Positions 1 to 11,796 of a DNA stretch of 64,000 nucleotides are shown here, piece after piece (the stretch's first letter is position 1; each line of letters begins with the position of its first letter). This DNA is from Dama dama (taxonomy: Eukaryota; Chordata; Mammalia; Artiodactyla; Cervidae). Position numbers and translations under genes: made by a program. The stretch lies in assembly GCF_033118175.1 (NCBI RefSeq), contig NC_083693.1, positions 57,591,981-57,655,980 on the forward strand. The letters are read 5' to 3'. The notes under the pieces were generated by a model. That model worked only from the letters and a program-made list of their open reading frames with translations. It ran no database searches and was not told the origin of the DNA.

Positions 1-2689
1 TGCTTTGAAGAATAAATTAAAATATACAGATATACACATATACACATGTAACTACACATGCATGCAAGGAGTACCAAGACATAATAAGAATTAAGAAGGC
101 AGAGCAATCCTAAAAGCATTTACTGTAATTTGAAATGTATTTACTGTCTTAGAGTCTTGGGTTAATGGGATTTTACATTTATGAAAAAAAGTGTTATATA
201 TTCACGTGTTTTTGTATTCTTAACAAATGGTGGTCACTGGAAGGTGGGAATGACTAGACAGAAGTGAGCAAAACTTAGGAAAAGAGGGAACAGAAAATAC
301 AGGCTTTCTTGGAGCTGAGATGGTAGAGAGTACAGATGAGAAGTATGTTGAAATAGCTTTTGCTCTTTTGTTATTGGCCATCTATCTACTTCTCAGCTAT
401 ATGTATTTCTGACTTTTTATATTTTTTCCAATTGGTTGCTGGGGTAAAGTTTCCTATTATTGTAGTGTGGCATTAAAATGGATTATCAAATCCTTTTATT
501 ATAGGTATCTTTATGGAAACAAATGGAAATGAAAGAATTTATTCTTTTGGGTATTCTTTTGATATTTGTAGAAACCAAGTACCTGAAATTACTAATAAGT
601 TTGACTATGTGCAGATGTGAACTAAAGCTGGAATCATCTCCCACCCTTTCTGAGGCACAACAATACCCGTTTTGTACATGAAATATTTTGCATTCTGCTT
701 TTATGATTATTATTAAAAATCCTTAATTTCTGAATTGGTCCTCTTCCTGTGGTTTTGGAGTAACACCTCATTTTCTCAGGTGCAGTGATACTTTGTGAGC
801 CAGAGAACATAAGCTAACACTGGAGCCATGAAGAGAGCATAGAATGGATTGATTGTTATCAACATCTAAAACTCACTCAGATTTCTCTGACATTCAACAA
901 TATGTAATAGTTTCCTGCAGAGTAGTTAGAGATCAGTAGTATATGTTTGAAGAATATGACTTGATTAACATTAGTTTTGAATGACTGAATCAATTTAAAA
1001 TTCTATGTTTCTATGACCGGGGTCATTTATATCTAAAAATAATGCTATGTTAAAATTTTTGCCTGGTTCAACGTACTGCTAATCAGTTTCTTTTTCCGTC
1101 TTTGTCTCTCGACTCTCTGTCTCTTTGGTCTCATGTTTACCACTCTCATGTCCGGTTTTTCTCCCTTACTGCCATTCCTATCTCTCCTTTCGTATGAGGT
1201 TAATGAGTATAGATCTACCTGCTCTCAACTATAAATCTAATATATCAAGTAGGCATAAAATGTGTTCTGTGAGTTGGGGTTAGGGCAGTGGAAAAGCCAG
1301 CACTGGTGATCACTGGCTGTGTACACCCAGCCCAAAGGTATTAGGACAACTAGTATAGTTCTCTGAAAGAAGAGAGGTTGAGCAAGATGGTAAAACCTGA
1401 GCTAGATTTGGAAATAGGAAAGCAATAGTTCAGGGCACTATCTCAGAGGGAAGCTGAAATATCACTAAAATGAGACAGAGCTGTTTAAGCCCAGTTTCCA
1501 CACATAACTCCTTATATAACTGGGAAAATGTAAATTGGCCACACTCCTGCCAGAGTAGACAGTGCCCTTCAATGAAAAGGAAAAGAATAAAATAAAACAT
1601 TTGCACAGTGCTGATACATAGGCTAAATGTTTTTTTGCCATCTACTTCCAGTTGCAGTCCATCACAATCAGATGCTATAGTCTGTTTAAAATCTGAGCTG
1701 GAAAAACTCTTGGGTCTATTGTGGTTTACTTGAAATTAGAGTGATTTTCATAAAACTTAATTCATTCTAAATTTAATTCTTCTAATATGCTTCCCAGGAA
1801 GCAGTCTAGTTCATACCTTTGCGAAGGAAAACTGAAAAGACAACAAGAGCTACAGAAATGTAAGAAACGCTTTTAGCAGTTTTTTTCATAACACGGATTC
1901 TACTTAATTAGCAGATAAGATCCAAGAAGAAAATTTTTTTTTTATGTACAGTGTTTGTCAATGCAAAAGTATGTCTTCTTCCACTGTCTAAAAATTTGAA
2001 ACATATTTAAGGTATATAATTTAAAATCAATGATATACTGTTAGCTTTTCAAGGTTCCTGCCTATATTTATGAAACTGTGGGTGAAAAAGTCAAGTATCA
2101 GTGAAAGCGTTGGCATCAAGGTAGGCGTTGACATCCTTGAGATCCAGGCATTCTTTCACATAGGCAGGGAATGAACAAATGCAGGTGCACAATACGAAAG
2201 GGATTATTTTTCCTTTTTTTCCCTCTATTTCTATAACTTCCAGATGTTGGAAGTGATGAGTGAACTAGAAGAAAAGGGTGGGGCAGTGTGGTGGTGATTG
2301 GAACAAGACAAAGAAATTATACTTAGAGAAGGAGATCAGCAAGACCTATGTCTTTATTCAACTGCCAAACAAATAAATAAATGAGAAAGGGTGACCAAAA
2401 CAGCATACACATTTTTAAGCATGATAGTACATAAAACAAGCTTATTATAAATTTACCAATTTGTTGGTCCATGATGGCAGGTTTGGAGGGTGTTGAAACA
2501 AAGCAAGATCTATAAGACTTCTGTGAGAAGATAAAAGATAAAAAAGGAAATGAACAAAAAGTTTGGAATTGAGATTGCTTGTGAAAATAAAGATCTGGAG
2601 AAGTACATTTAAAGGCCACAGTTTTGAGATGTAGTTTCCACGATAGTTTGTTATACTCTTCAGAATGACAGATTTTCTTCCCCATTTTT
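1..2689. other. AT-rich unique sequence, no gene seen
   Basis: No open frame here looks like a known protein, and I recognise no SINE, LINE or LTR. The only long frame (minus strand, 2323-2685) resembles no family and has the composition of chance AT-rich DNA. Short pyrimidine-rich and A-rich runs occur but nothing tandem of note. Confidence 0.5.
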
Positions 2690-3105
2690 TTCAGTCAAAA
2701 ACTATTTAATGAGTATTTGCTAGGTGCCAGGCACTGTTTCAAGTTGTGAATAATTCAGACTTCCCACACACAGGAGGTTAATTTGGCCTAGATTTTCTGG
2801 TGTTGATAAGTGACGTATAAAATAAAATAGGACAGACAAGGGGAGGGAAGAGCTTTAGCTAGCGTAATGCAGAAAAGTATCTCTGAGAGTGTTGACTTGA
2901 GTAATGTGGAGTCAGTTGTGCAAAATTCTGAAAAGAAGCATCCATAACAGAAGAAATAGGAAGATCAAAGGCTTCTGTGATGGGAAGGATCTTTGCTTCT
3001 TAAAGAGACAGAAATAAGGACAGTGTTGGTAAAGTCTAGTGAATATGAAGAGAGATTAGATCAGAGAGGTAGGCAAGGGTCAGATTATACAGGATCTTAG
3101 AAGTT

Positions 3106-3314
3106 AGGGGCTTCCCATGTGGCACTGGTTGTAAAGAACCCACTTGCCAATGCAGGAGACATAAGAGTCATGGGTTTGACCCCTGGGTCAGGAAGATCCC
3201 ATGGAGGAGGGCACAGCAACCCACTCTAGTATTCTCCTGGAGAATTCCATGGACAGAGAAACCTGGTGGGCTACAGAGAGTCACAAACAGTTGGACATGA
3301 CTGCGTGACTAACA
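3106..3314 (+). mobile_element. Bov-tA SINE inserted in L2
   Basis: The tRNA-derived head begins ggcttcccatgtggcactgg and is followed by the Bov-A body (cagcaacccactctagtattctcctgg ... gttggacatgactg). The flanks cttagaagtt (3096-3105) and cttagaaatt (3315-3324) form a 10-bp target-site duplication with one mismatch. These SINEs are transcribed by RNA polymerase III and mobilised by the BovB machinery, whose 3' end they share. Confidence 0.9.
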
Positions 3315-3527
3315 CTTAGAAATTGTGGTAAAGCTTTATTCTGGTTGCCATGGGATGCCATTGGTGAGTTTCTAGAAAGGTAGGCAGCATTGATATAAAG
3401 ACCCCAAAACACTGTGGAGGATAAATCTTTGTGGATTAAGAATGAGAGATAGGGACGTCTCTTAGGAAGTTAATGTATTATTCCAGGTGAGAGATAATGA
3501 TGGTTTGGACTAGGTTGTAGTAATAAA

Positions 3528-3919
3528 GAAAGCTGAGTGCCAAAGAATTGATGCTTTTGAACTGGGGTGTTGGAGAAGACTCTCGAGGGTCCCTTGGACT
3601 GCAAGGAGATCCAACCAGTCCATTTTAAAGGAAATCAGTCCTGGCTATTCATTGGAAGGACTGATGCTGAAGCTGAAACTCCAATACTTTGGCCAACTGA
3701 TGTGAAGAATTGACTCCTTGGAAAAAACCCTGATGCTGGGAAAGATTGAGGGCAGGAGGAGAAGGGGACGACAGAGGATGAGATGGCTGGATGGCATCAC
3801 CGACTCAATGGACATGAGTTTGAATAAACTCCAGGATTTGGTGATGGACAGGGAGGCCTGGCACGCTGCAGTCCATGTGGTTGCAAAGAGTCAGACACAA
3901 CTGAGCAACTGAACTGAAC
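3528..3919 (+). mobile_element. BovB LINE 3' fragment inserted in L2
   Basis: This is a 5'-truncated BovB (RTE clade) carrying only the end of the reverse-transcriptase ORF. The frame at 3718-3912 gives the family's C-terminal block (LMLGKIEGRRRRGRQRMRWL, then a DREAW motif) and stops just before the 3' end gagcaactgaactgaactg. A perfect 12-bp target-site duplication, tgtagtaataaa, lies at 3516-3527 and 3920-3931. It cannot move on its own. Confidence 0.93.
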
Positions 3920-4668
3920 TGTAGTAATAAACAAGGTGAGAAATGACCCATCTGGGGAGGTAGGTTTGAAATAGTGACAGGAAGAGTTAGTGATTGATTA
4001 GTTAATGTGTGAGAAAAAAATAAGAGTATTCAAGGATTAAGCCAAGCTTTTACATTTGAGATACCAGAGGAATGTGTACACCATTTACTGAGATATGTAA
4101 GGTCTGAAGCTAAGTGCATTTCTCAGGGTAGAATTTGTATTCTACTTGGGCTTTATTAGGCTGCAATGGTGATAACAAGTAAGTCGTTGGTTTATGAATT
4201 TGAATCATAGGTGAATTGACCAGTCTGGAGATGTAACTTAGAGGGTCATCAGCATAAATATTATTTATAGCCATTTGGTAAAAGTCATCTAAAGAGAGAA
4301 GATCAAGTAAAGGGTCAATGAGAGTCTTCAGAAGAAGTCCAACATTTAAAAGTTTGACAGGGGAGAAGGAGGAGACAATAAAGGCAACTGGGAAGGTGTA
4401 AGCAGGGAATTGGCAGGAAAATCTGTTACGTGTAATTACCTAGTTGTATGTAAAGATTTTCAATAAAGAAAAAAGAGCCTATAGGTCAAACTGTTGAGAA
4501 GCGGAAGATAAAGAGGGAGAACTAAACATGAGTAAACTACCTCTTTCTAATGTAATATTAATATATTCTTCCCAACTTGGGCCACTCAGCTTCTGTTGGT
4601 GGAGCCCTGACTCAGGGTCAAGGAAGCAATCCTACTTCTAGGTCAGTAATTCATACTCTGAGGATCTT

Positions 4669-5264
4669 GTTGTTCAGTCTCTAAATCATATCCGACTCTT
4701 TGTGATCCCATGGACTTCAGCAAGCCAGGCTTCCCTGTCTTTCATTATCTCTCGGAATTTGCTCAAACTCATGTCCATTGAGTCGGTGATGCCATCCAAC
4801 CATCTCATCCTCTGTGGCCCCCTTCTCCCCCTGCCCTCAATCTTTCCCAGCATCAGGGTCTTTTCCAATGAGTTGGTTGTTTGCATCAGGTGACCAAAGT
4901 ATTGGAGCTTCAGCATCAGTCTTTCCAGTGAATATTCAGGGTTGATATCCTTTAGGATGGACTGGTTTGATTGCCTTGCTGTCCAAGGGACTCTCAAGAG
5001 TCTTTTCTAGCACCACAATCCAAAGACATCAATTCTTGGCACTCAGCCTTCTTTATAGTCCAACTCTCGCATCCATACATGACTGCTGGAAAAACCATAG
5101 CTTTGATGAGACAGACCTTTGTTGACAAAGTGATGTCTTTGCTTTTCAATATGCTGTCTAGGTTTGTCACAGCTTTTTTTCCCAAGGAGCAAGCATCTTT
5201 TAATTTCATGGCAGCATTTACCATCAGTGATTTTGAAGCCCAAGAAAATAAAGTCTGCCACTGT
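4669..5264 (-). mobile_element. BovB LINE 3' fragment
   Basis: The minus strand carries about 600 bp of the BovB 3' end, from the 'gactttattttcttgggcttcaaaatcac' region to the terminal gagatttagagactgaacaac-type tail. The residual frame (4994-5224 minus) shows the family's CLIKAMVFPAVMYGCESWT segment and 4686-4997 the RMRWLDGITDSMDM segment, in different frames, so a frameshift separates them. I could not find a clear target-site duplication. Confidence 0.9.
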
Positions 5265-5318
5265 TTTTATTTAACTTTATTAACCTATTTTCTGATTGTT
5301 GGTTTGTTCCTCAATGAC

Positions 5319-5422
5319 TAGGGTGACCATATGGCCCAGTTTGCTCAAGAAAGTCTCAGATAAGGCTTTTTAGGGCTCCATTTTATGACCCAAAGTGTAT
5401 ACTAAATTATATGGTCATCCTA
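5319..5422. repeat. Short element with terminal inverted repeats (MITE-like)
   Basis: The left end tagggtgaccatat (from 5319) and the right end atatggtcatccta (to 5422) are reverse complements with one mismatch, enclosing about 75 bp. Such a layout is typical of small non-autonomous DNA transposons of old mammalian age. I cannot name the family and no clear target duplication is visible. Confidence 0.5.
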
Positions 5423-7040
5423 TCATCAATCCTATGAGTCTGAAACAACAGGGGCAAGGACTCAGTTACAAGGAAACTATATTCTGTTTATGTAAAGTCA
5501 AAACAATATTTGCTGCCTTTGACTTGCAAAGCAGTTGAGTCATGGGAAGGCTTTAGAAATTTGGCGAAATTCCACATGTGAGCTGATAGTGACAGGTCTG
5601 GTCAGGTACAGTGAAACGGGATGTTCCAAACTGCATTTCAGTGTGGATGGCATTGAGGGTCAAGAAAGGAAATAATCTTATATTCATATTGCTCTCTGCA
5701 GGTTCAAGAGAGACCTCGCTAGGTGTTCTTAATTTGGCTCCGGATTGATTTCAGAGCTTTCCAGCATTTTACATGCATTGTACATATTGAACATGATAAT
5801 ATATTTGCTGTTCAGTAGAGTAAATGTTCTCCAAGGCTTTGACTTGCCTGGAGGACATGAGTGCTCAGCATGTGAGTAACCCATTCATGACACAGGGAAA
5901 GATGTGTGAAGACACACTTCTTAGAAGGCAGGTGAGGGAGTCCTGAATAGTTTTACAGGAGGCAGGAGGAATAGACTCTGTGATACAGAACTGAAAATGC
6001 CTGCCCAGTGAGAGTGGACACTATGCTTTCAAGTGGAGGCTCCCAAGTGGGACATCACTACCAGGGGGTAATGTACTGCTTGAAAAAAAAAGAAGGCACT
6101 TCAAATTAGAATTAGTGAGTGCTATGCATCACCATTATAAATTTTCTATAGATTGAGGAAAGACAGTATATTTTCCAATGCTATTCTCTAGGAGAATAAA
6201 TTATTGGTGTTGGTGGACCTCTATCTCTTCTGTTGACTGGTACAATCAAAATCTTAATGGGCTAAGTCTTCCACTTGAGTTTATGTTCATAACTCTTGGA
6301 TTTTAAAAAGCAAAACCAGTTGCAGACTGACTTTAACTACAGTCCCACTTACCTTTGAGCTTCTGAGCATTGGGCTCTATGAACTGTTACCTATGATAAT
6401 GGTTCCATGGTCTGGGAATTGGCTCAGTTTCTAAACCTGGAGGGTATAGGTCCAGAGTTGAGAAAATCTTGTCTTACTAAAGCTTTGAATTCTTCAAAGT
6501 AAGGCTCAAGAGAAACTTATTACTAAACAGTTCAACTAGTTAATTCCTAAAAGACTGTACTGATTCCAGTGAAAGAGCCAAAACTTCAGCTGCTAAAAGA
6601 ACCCTAACCATAACAGCTGAGACTGAGCAGAATTAGAAGGGTAGGAGGGAGATATTTATTGAATGTTAATTAATTCACAAACACAAGATATTTTGAGTTT
6701 GGCCTTTGTTGAGACTTTAAATTTGGATCTTAACTCGCAGAGAGATTTCATTTTTAGATTTAGTTTCTCACAGGAAATTTTACAATGGAAGGAGTTTTAT
6801 ATTCAAATGTGAGGCCTCTCTTATAATGGTGATATTTAATTATTGGAATCTCTTAATATTGTCAAGGGATCTTTCTGAAGAACCCCTACTAGGTTCTATG
6901 AGATCTATGTGGTTGTATATAAAATTCAGGATGGGAAATATCATAGACAGTGAAATTTTAGAACTTGAGTGTAAAGTGGATATGCCACAGAGGATTTCTG
7001 ATTAACCTTTGCTCTAACAAAATTCCTTCAGTGAAATAAT
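5423..7040. other. Unique sequence, no gene seen
   Basis: No recognised repeat or coding signal. The sequence is AT-rich with frequent stops in all frames. It supplies the target site for the L1 insertion that follows. Confidence 0.5.
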
Positions 7041-7052
7041 AACAGTGTTCTG

Positions 7053-7330
7053 GATTTACATGTATTCCCAATCCCGATCCCCCCTCCCACCTCGCTCTCC
7101 ACCCGATTCCTCTGGGTCTTCCCAGTGCACCAGGCCGGAGCACTTGTCTCGTGCATCCCACCTGGGCTGGTGATCTGTTTCACCATAGATAGTATACATG
7201 CTGTTCTTTTGAAATATCCCACCCTCACATTCTCCCACAAATCCATGGCTGATTCATATCAATGTATGACAAAACCCACTAGAAAAAAAAAAATAATAAT
7301 AATAAAAACAACAACAACAACAAAAAAAAA
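7053..7330 (+). mobile_element. Short twin-primed L1 insertion (5' inversion)
   Basis: This is the 3' end of a bovine-type L1. From about 7239 the plus strand reads aaatccatggctgattcata..., then an A-rich tail with AAT and AAC runs to 7330. Immediately before it, 7053-7238 is the same L1 3' UTR in the opposite orientation, matching the reverse complement of about 17432-17627 in this window. Direct and inverted parts share a few bases (aaatcca), and the junction has 3-bp microhomology (aaa). A perfect 12-bp target-site duplication, aacagtgttctg, flanks the whole unit at 7041-7052 and 7331-7342. This is the classic product of twin priming during L1 reverse transcription. It is non-coding; short frames within it are accidental. 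Confidence 0.93.
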
Positions 7331-7978
7331 AACAGTGTTCTGCAATGCCTGCCTGCCTGCAGTCTTCAAACTGCCTATACTTGGACTCCTGCCAGTTGAC
7401 TTCTCCGGTGCTATTTTAAGATACATTCTAATTTTGGATTCAGTATGAAATTATTGCTAATGGTCTTTCCACCTTATATGCAATTCCTGGCATTCAACTT
7501 TCCTTAATATGGTTATCTCCAAGTACTTAACTTGGTATTAATTATTCTGTGCTAAACTATTCCTTTTCTTTCTTGATGTGTCCCATTGCCATCCCAAACT
7601 ATTGATCACAGAGTTGTTATCCCGTGACCTAAGCTTTTCAAGGTGACCCAAGCCATAGCTTAATATGATGTGTTTATATCCAATCTGGGCTAGAAGAAGG
7701 TAGCTTGACCTTATTTATTAAAAAGAATGTTTGTTACAAGAGTACATGGAATAAAAGTTGAAAACAAAAAACTACTACCCAGTAGTAGGTAGTGAGAAAA
7801 AAACTGAAATTTGATATTTTGAGATCAACTCATTGCTTTGTGGAAGGAATAATAGTCAAAGTCAACAGTTTCTTTCCTCCCACTCCTTCCCTTTTTCTTT
7901 CTGCAGAGCTGGAATGTAGACTCCGTAGACTTAGCTCCAGAGCCAGGGGTCCAAACCTCTGTGATTCACTACCGCTCT

Positions 7979-8222
7979 GTGTTGTTCAGTCGCTAAGTCT
8001 TGTCTGACTCTTTGTGACCCCATGGACTGTAGCACACCAGGCTTCCCTGTCCTTCACTATCTCCCAGAGTTTGCTCAGATACATGTCCATTGAGTTGGTG
8101 ATGCTATCTAACCATCTCATCCTCTGCTGCCCTCTTCTCCTTTTGCCTTCGATCTTTCCCAGCATCAGGGTCTTTTCCAATGAGTTGACTCTGCATCAGG
8201 TGGCCAAACTATTCAGCATCTC
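7979..8222 (-). mobile_element. BovB LINE 3' fragment
   Basis: About 240 bp of the BovB 3' end on the minus strand. It starts at the gttgttcagtcgctaagtc tail and runs back through the ORF end; the frame 7986-8180 minus shows EKTLMLGKIEGKRRRGQQRM and the MRWLD block. It is 5'-truncated. The hexamer ctctgt on both sides could be part of a short target duplication, but this is weak. Confidence 0.9.
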
Positions 8223-8454
8223 TGTTCATTATGCTCTATTCCACATGACCTGCCTCCTCCATGACTTTTATTAATTCATTCCTAGGGCTGGGAGGCTGGT
8301 TTCTTTGAACAAGGCGAGAATGATAAATACTGTCCAAACTGCAAATGCCAGGTATTATGGAACACAATTCAGAGTTTAACTGTGGAGCAACAAAAACTCT
8401 AGTTATTTAAAATATCGTATTTTTTTTTCTTGGATCCCGTATTAGTTGGCCACA

Positions 8455-8660
8455 GACTTGAGTCAGCAAGAGCTGATTTAGGTTTCCTTCCCAGATCTGC
8501 CTGTCACTGCGTGATCTGTGGAAAGCTACTTCAACTCTTAGGGCTTCAGCTTTTCATCTGTAAAATAAGGAGGTAGATCTACTTTCCATTGAGCTTTTAT
8601 GAGGATAGCAATGATGCTTAAGCACAAAGCTAGGCCCTGGCAGGAGATCAATAAGTGGGA
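8455..8660 (+). repeat. MIR SINE
   Basis: The plus strand follows the MIR core in order: a 'gtgatctgtggaaagctacttcaactct' block, the ttttcatctgtaaaataagg core, 'tatgaggatagcaatgatgc' and the 'ggccctggcaggagatcaataag' end. Divergence is as expected for an element predating placental mammals. There is no target duplication to see. Confidence 0.75.
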
Positions 8661-9470
8661 AGTATTTATAGGAGTGACCTTGCTCCATATTCTGTGAGGA
8701 CTCTTGGCAAAAAGTCCATTTTTAAAGAACTTCCTTCCTTTCTTCATCCTGGGGTGTTTTAATTTTTAAGGAAAACCCACCTTAGGTGGAAAATCTGTTT
8801 ACTTAGGGGGAGAAGTTAATGCTGGTGCAGATATTTAACTTCTTGCTAAGTTTTCTTACCTGCTGGATTTTGTCAAGAGATTAGCACTGTAAAAAAGAGG
8901 CAAAGAAGTCTTCCCTCAGGGATAAGACTCAAACTAAAGGTTTGTAATTTATTTGAGATAGTGGGTACTCATTTCATGCACTACAATTTTCTTTCTTCCT
9001 TCCTTCTTTCCTTCCTTCCTTTTATTGTGAGGTTTGCTCTATATAGAGAAATGTCTTAATTCAATAATCTATTTCATTTTCTACTGACTGTGAGGATTCC
9101 TTTAGGGGAATAGGACTATGATTCTTATGAAAAGAAAGGATTTAGCATAGTAATAGACTGTATACAAATATGGGAGTCACTGGGAAAATGAAGTTCTGGA
9201 AGGAAGTATTCAGGGATCAGAGAGGGTCACTTACCAGGTTCCATCTAAAACAGTGTCATGAATGCAAGTCAAAACCTTAAGGTAAAAACAAAATGCCAAA
9301 CATATCCAACTACCAAAATGGAGCCATGAAGAAAGGGTCTTTGGAGAACTCTACGCATTAGTACAGACCAAGTGTTTGGTGGTGAACCAGGAGCCAACTT
9401 TGATCAGCAAAATGGATTCAGAAGCTGGACATGAATGGAGGACAGTGAGGGCAAGCTGAGCCCTACTGGG

Positions 9471-9474
9471 CTCT

Positions 9475-9508
<34 letters not shown>
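9471..9508. repeat. Compound (TC)n(TA)n microsatellite
   Basis: A run of TC dinucleotides passes directly into a run of TA dinucleotides, about 38 bp in all. It is likely length-variable. Confidence 0.9.
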
Positions 9509-9712
9509 TAAAAATTTTTTTGGTCTATCTACCTGACCGTAACAATCTTGAGAATGATGCGAAGCTTCTTTGTTTCCTCCTCCCAAATGTCAAAGAAGTC
9601 CTACTTTTAGTGAGCTCTTCTTACATGAAACTATGCCAAGAAAGGAATTCTAGAAAACATAGTTTCCATTTTAACTAAACTACCACAATAAAAGTGGGTT
9701 ATTTCCAGTTGT

Positions 9713-10060
9713 GTTAAGCAGAATAATGGTCCCTCAAAGATGTCCCAGAACATGTAAATGTGTTACCTTATGTGGCAAAGTAGACTTGAGGATTTTACAG
9801 ATGTGATTGAGGTTAAGGACCATGAGATGAGGTTGTCTGAATGGACCTAATCTAATCTTATTTAGAAGGGAGAACTTTTCCAGGCTATGGTTAGAGGAGT
9901 GTGACTGTGGAAGAATGATCAAAGATATGCAGTGTTGCTAGTTTGGAATTAGTGGAAGGAAGATAGCCACAGAAAATGGATGGCTTCTAGAAGCTGGAAA
10001 AAATGAGAGAACAGATTCTCCCTAGAGCCTTCAGCAAGGAATGCAGCCCTGATGACAAAC
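9713..10060 (+). repeat. MLT1-type LTR (ERVL-MaLR)
   Basis: The sequence follows the order of the old mammalian MLT1 LTR group: 'gtgttaccttatgtggcaaag', 'ttttacagatgtgattgaggttaagg', 'agatgaggttgtctgaatgg', 'cttctagaagctggaaaa' and 'cagattctccctagagc'. It is a solo, diverged, non-coding LTR relic. The subfamily is not assigned. Confidence 0.65.
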
Positions 10061-10739
10061 AATGAAGCTAGAAAACATGCCATGTCTGATTTCAGTCCTT
10101 GGAAATTTCTTGAGATGTGTTTGGTGGACTAGTATATAGTCAAAGTATATATATAAAAAGTCATGTATATGCAAAATTTCATATATATATATATCTCCAA
10201 AGAGTTGAAGAATACACATTAAAATTTTTTTTTCTCTCCCTCTCAGAAATGTGAATTCAAGGGTTGATTTCTAGAGTTTTAATGCAGCATTTATGATTAG
10301 TATTACCTGCTAAGAGTCTCTCCAATAAACTCTTAAGAATAATATTATAGTGGCACCATTCCTAGGAAGCCATATTTTCAGTCTGTGGGTCATTCATAGT
10401 TTCCTGTGGTTTATACTTCTGAAAAGTCCTTTGGACTAACTGATGGTAATCTTGAGTATACACATTAAAACTTTCTGCTATTACGATAAATTAGATCATG
10501 AAAGGGCAGAGTCAAAGACAGGGTGAGATCCATAGGTGCAGGAAACATCTGGTAACCAGCTTACTACAGCCAATTCCAGTATAAAAAAAAAAAAAAAAAA
10601 AAAAAGGCATCTAAGATTTACGTGATTGCTATGTATACTCAGAGTCCCATCTGCATTTTAATAATGGCATTGCTTCCAAAGCATTTAAAAGTTATGAACC
10701 TTGAAAACATATCTGTACAATCTTTATACACATTTGTTC
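10061..10739. other. Unassigned sequence with an orphan poly(A) tract
   Basis: No gene seen. TA-rich simple sequence lies near 10146-10196. A run of 23 A sits at 10583-10605 and could be the tail of a retroposed fragment, but I could not find a recognisable body or matching flanks. The right part may be further decayed retroviral pol, since the retrovirus on the minus strand ends in this direction. Confidence 0.4.
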
Positions 10740-11796
10740 TATCAGTTCCATTGGCTGGAAGGTCTAAGCAAGGGCTGCAGTTTCAACTATTTTTGCAGAT
10801 TTGATGTCTGGCAGGGGGTTAGACTTGAGTAGGACTGAGGAGAAGAAGAATGGTGGGTGTTTTTAGTCATGAGTAAGGTGTGAATAGCCTGAAGAATCAT
10901 GAGATAAAATAGATTTTCTAAAACTAAGTCAGCAGAGGCCCCAGTTTACTCTGCTGCTGCCACCACTGCACCCAAACCAGAAGGATTAACTTTTGCTCCG
11001 GGGCCAATGAGCGACTATGGTAAGTAATATCTCATATCCATTGTAAGTGTGCCCCAAGCTTGACCTGATCTTCCAGGCACAATTAGAAAAGATGCAACTG
11101 GGAAGTCCAAAGGAGGCTTTCTCTGTGAGTTATTTAAATTATAAAAGACAACCAAGGAAAAGCCTTTTCCTATCGGCATTTCTCACATCAGAAAAGTTAG
11201 GAATTTGATATCCAGATAGCCTACCTATGGAACCAAGAAATCCTTTTAGTATTTACCCAGGTAAAGTCATGAATAGTTTCCAGTATTTGGGAAGAAAGAG
11301 ATTTTTCATTTTTTCCTGACGTGATAGCCTAGACAATGCACTTAGGTCTAAAAAAAGTGGAGTTCATAGGTCTTTGACAAAGATTTCACTTTGTCTTTCT
11401 TTTATGGTAATGCTATTCTCAAATGAAGAGGATTAATTCTATAAGACTCTCAGAGAGCATAATAGAAGATCATTAACATATTGTATATGAGTGGATTGCT
11501 GGGAACAAAAAGTCTCTAAGTTTATGATTAAGTATTAAGTAAGTAGTAAGTGAGTACTTCAGTAAACCCTGGGGCATGACTATTCAAGTGTATTATTGAT
11601 TTTCCCAAATGAATGCAAATACTAGATGCTGTAAGTATGGGTGTAAGTGTACACTGAAAAATACTGAGTGTAGATCTAACACCATAAAGTAAACAGCTGT
11701 CAGTGATCAAGGCTGAGATGATATTGGCACTGGGGACCACAGGGAAGCAGAGAAGCACAATCTTTTAAAACTTTTAAAACTTGTACAAATCACTTG
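10740..11796 (-). mobile_element. Decayed class I endogenous retrovirus, pol 3' part
   Basis: Read on the minus strand, this segment carries the hallmarks of a gammaretrovirus-like reverse transcriptase, scattered over several frames by indels and stops. In order they are: an FPVVPS motif (11730-11747), VLDL before the first catalytic region (11671-11682), MPQG (11566-11577), the polymerase motif as YVNDLLLC (YVND at 11469-11480, where active enzymes have YVDD) and the connection motif FLGSIG (11223-11240). Weak RNase H-like text continues toward 10740. The second catalytic Asp position is Asn-altered and the frame is broken many times, so no function is possible. The BovB at 11797-12077 separates this part from the start of the RT. 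No env or LTR was recognised. Confidence 0.72.

Larger units (their letters stand above)
2690..4440 (-). repeat. Old L2 LINE, minus strand, split by two younger insertions
   Basis: Read on the minus strand, the piece near 2697-2745 matches the end of LINE L2 (the 'gtgcctggcac...aataaat' 3' signature, diverged). The stretches 3060-3105, 3325-3515 and 3932-4440 continue the L2 body with its usual antisense phrases, such as the 'tcagagaggtaggcaaggg...ggatctta' block and the 'ccaggtgagagataatgatggtttgga' block. The L2 is interrupted by a Bov-tA SINE (3106-3314) and a BovB fragment (3528-3919), each with its own target-site duplication, so it is older than both. The far (5') limit is approximate. 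No coding capacity remains. Confidence 0.7.
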
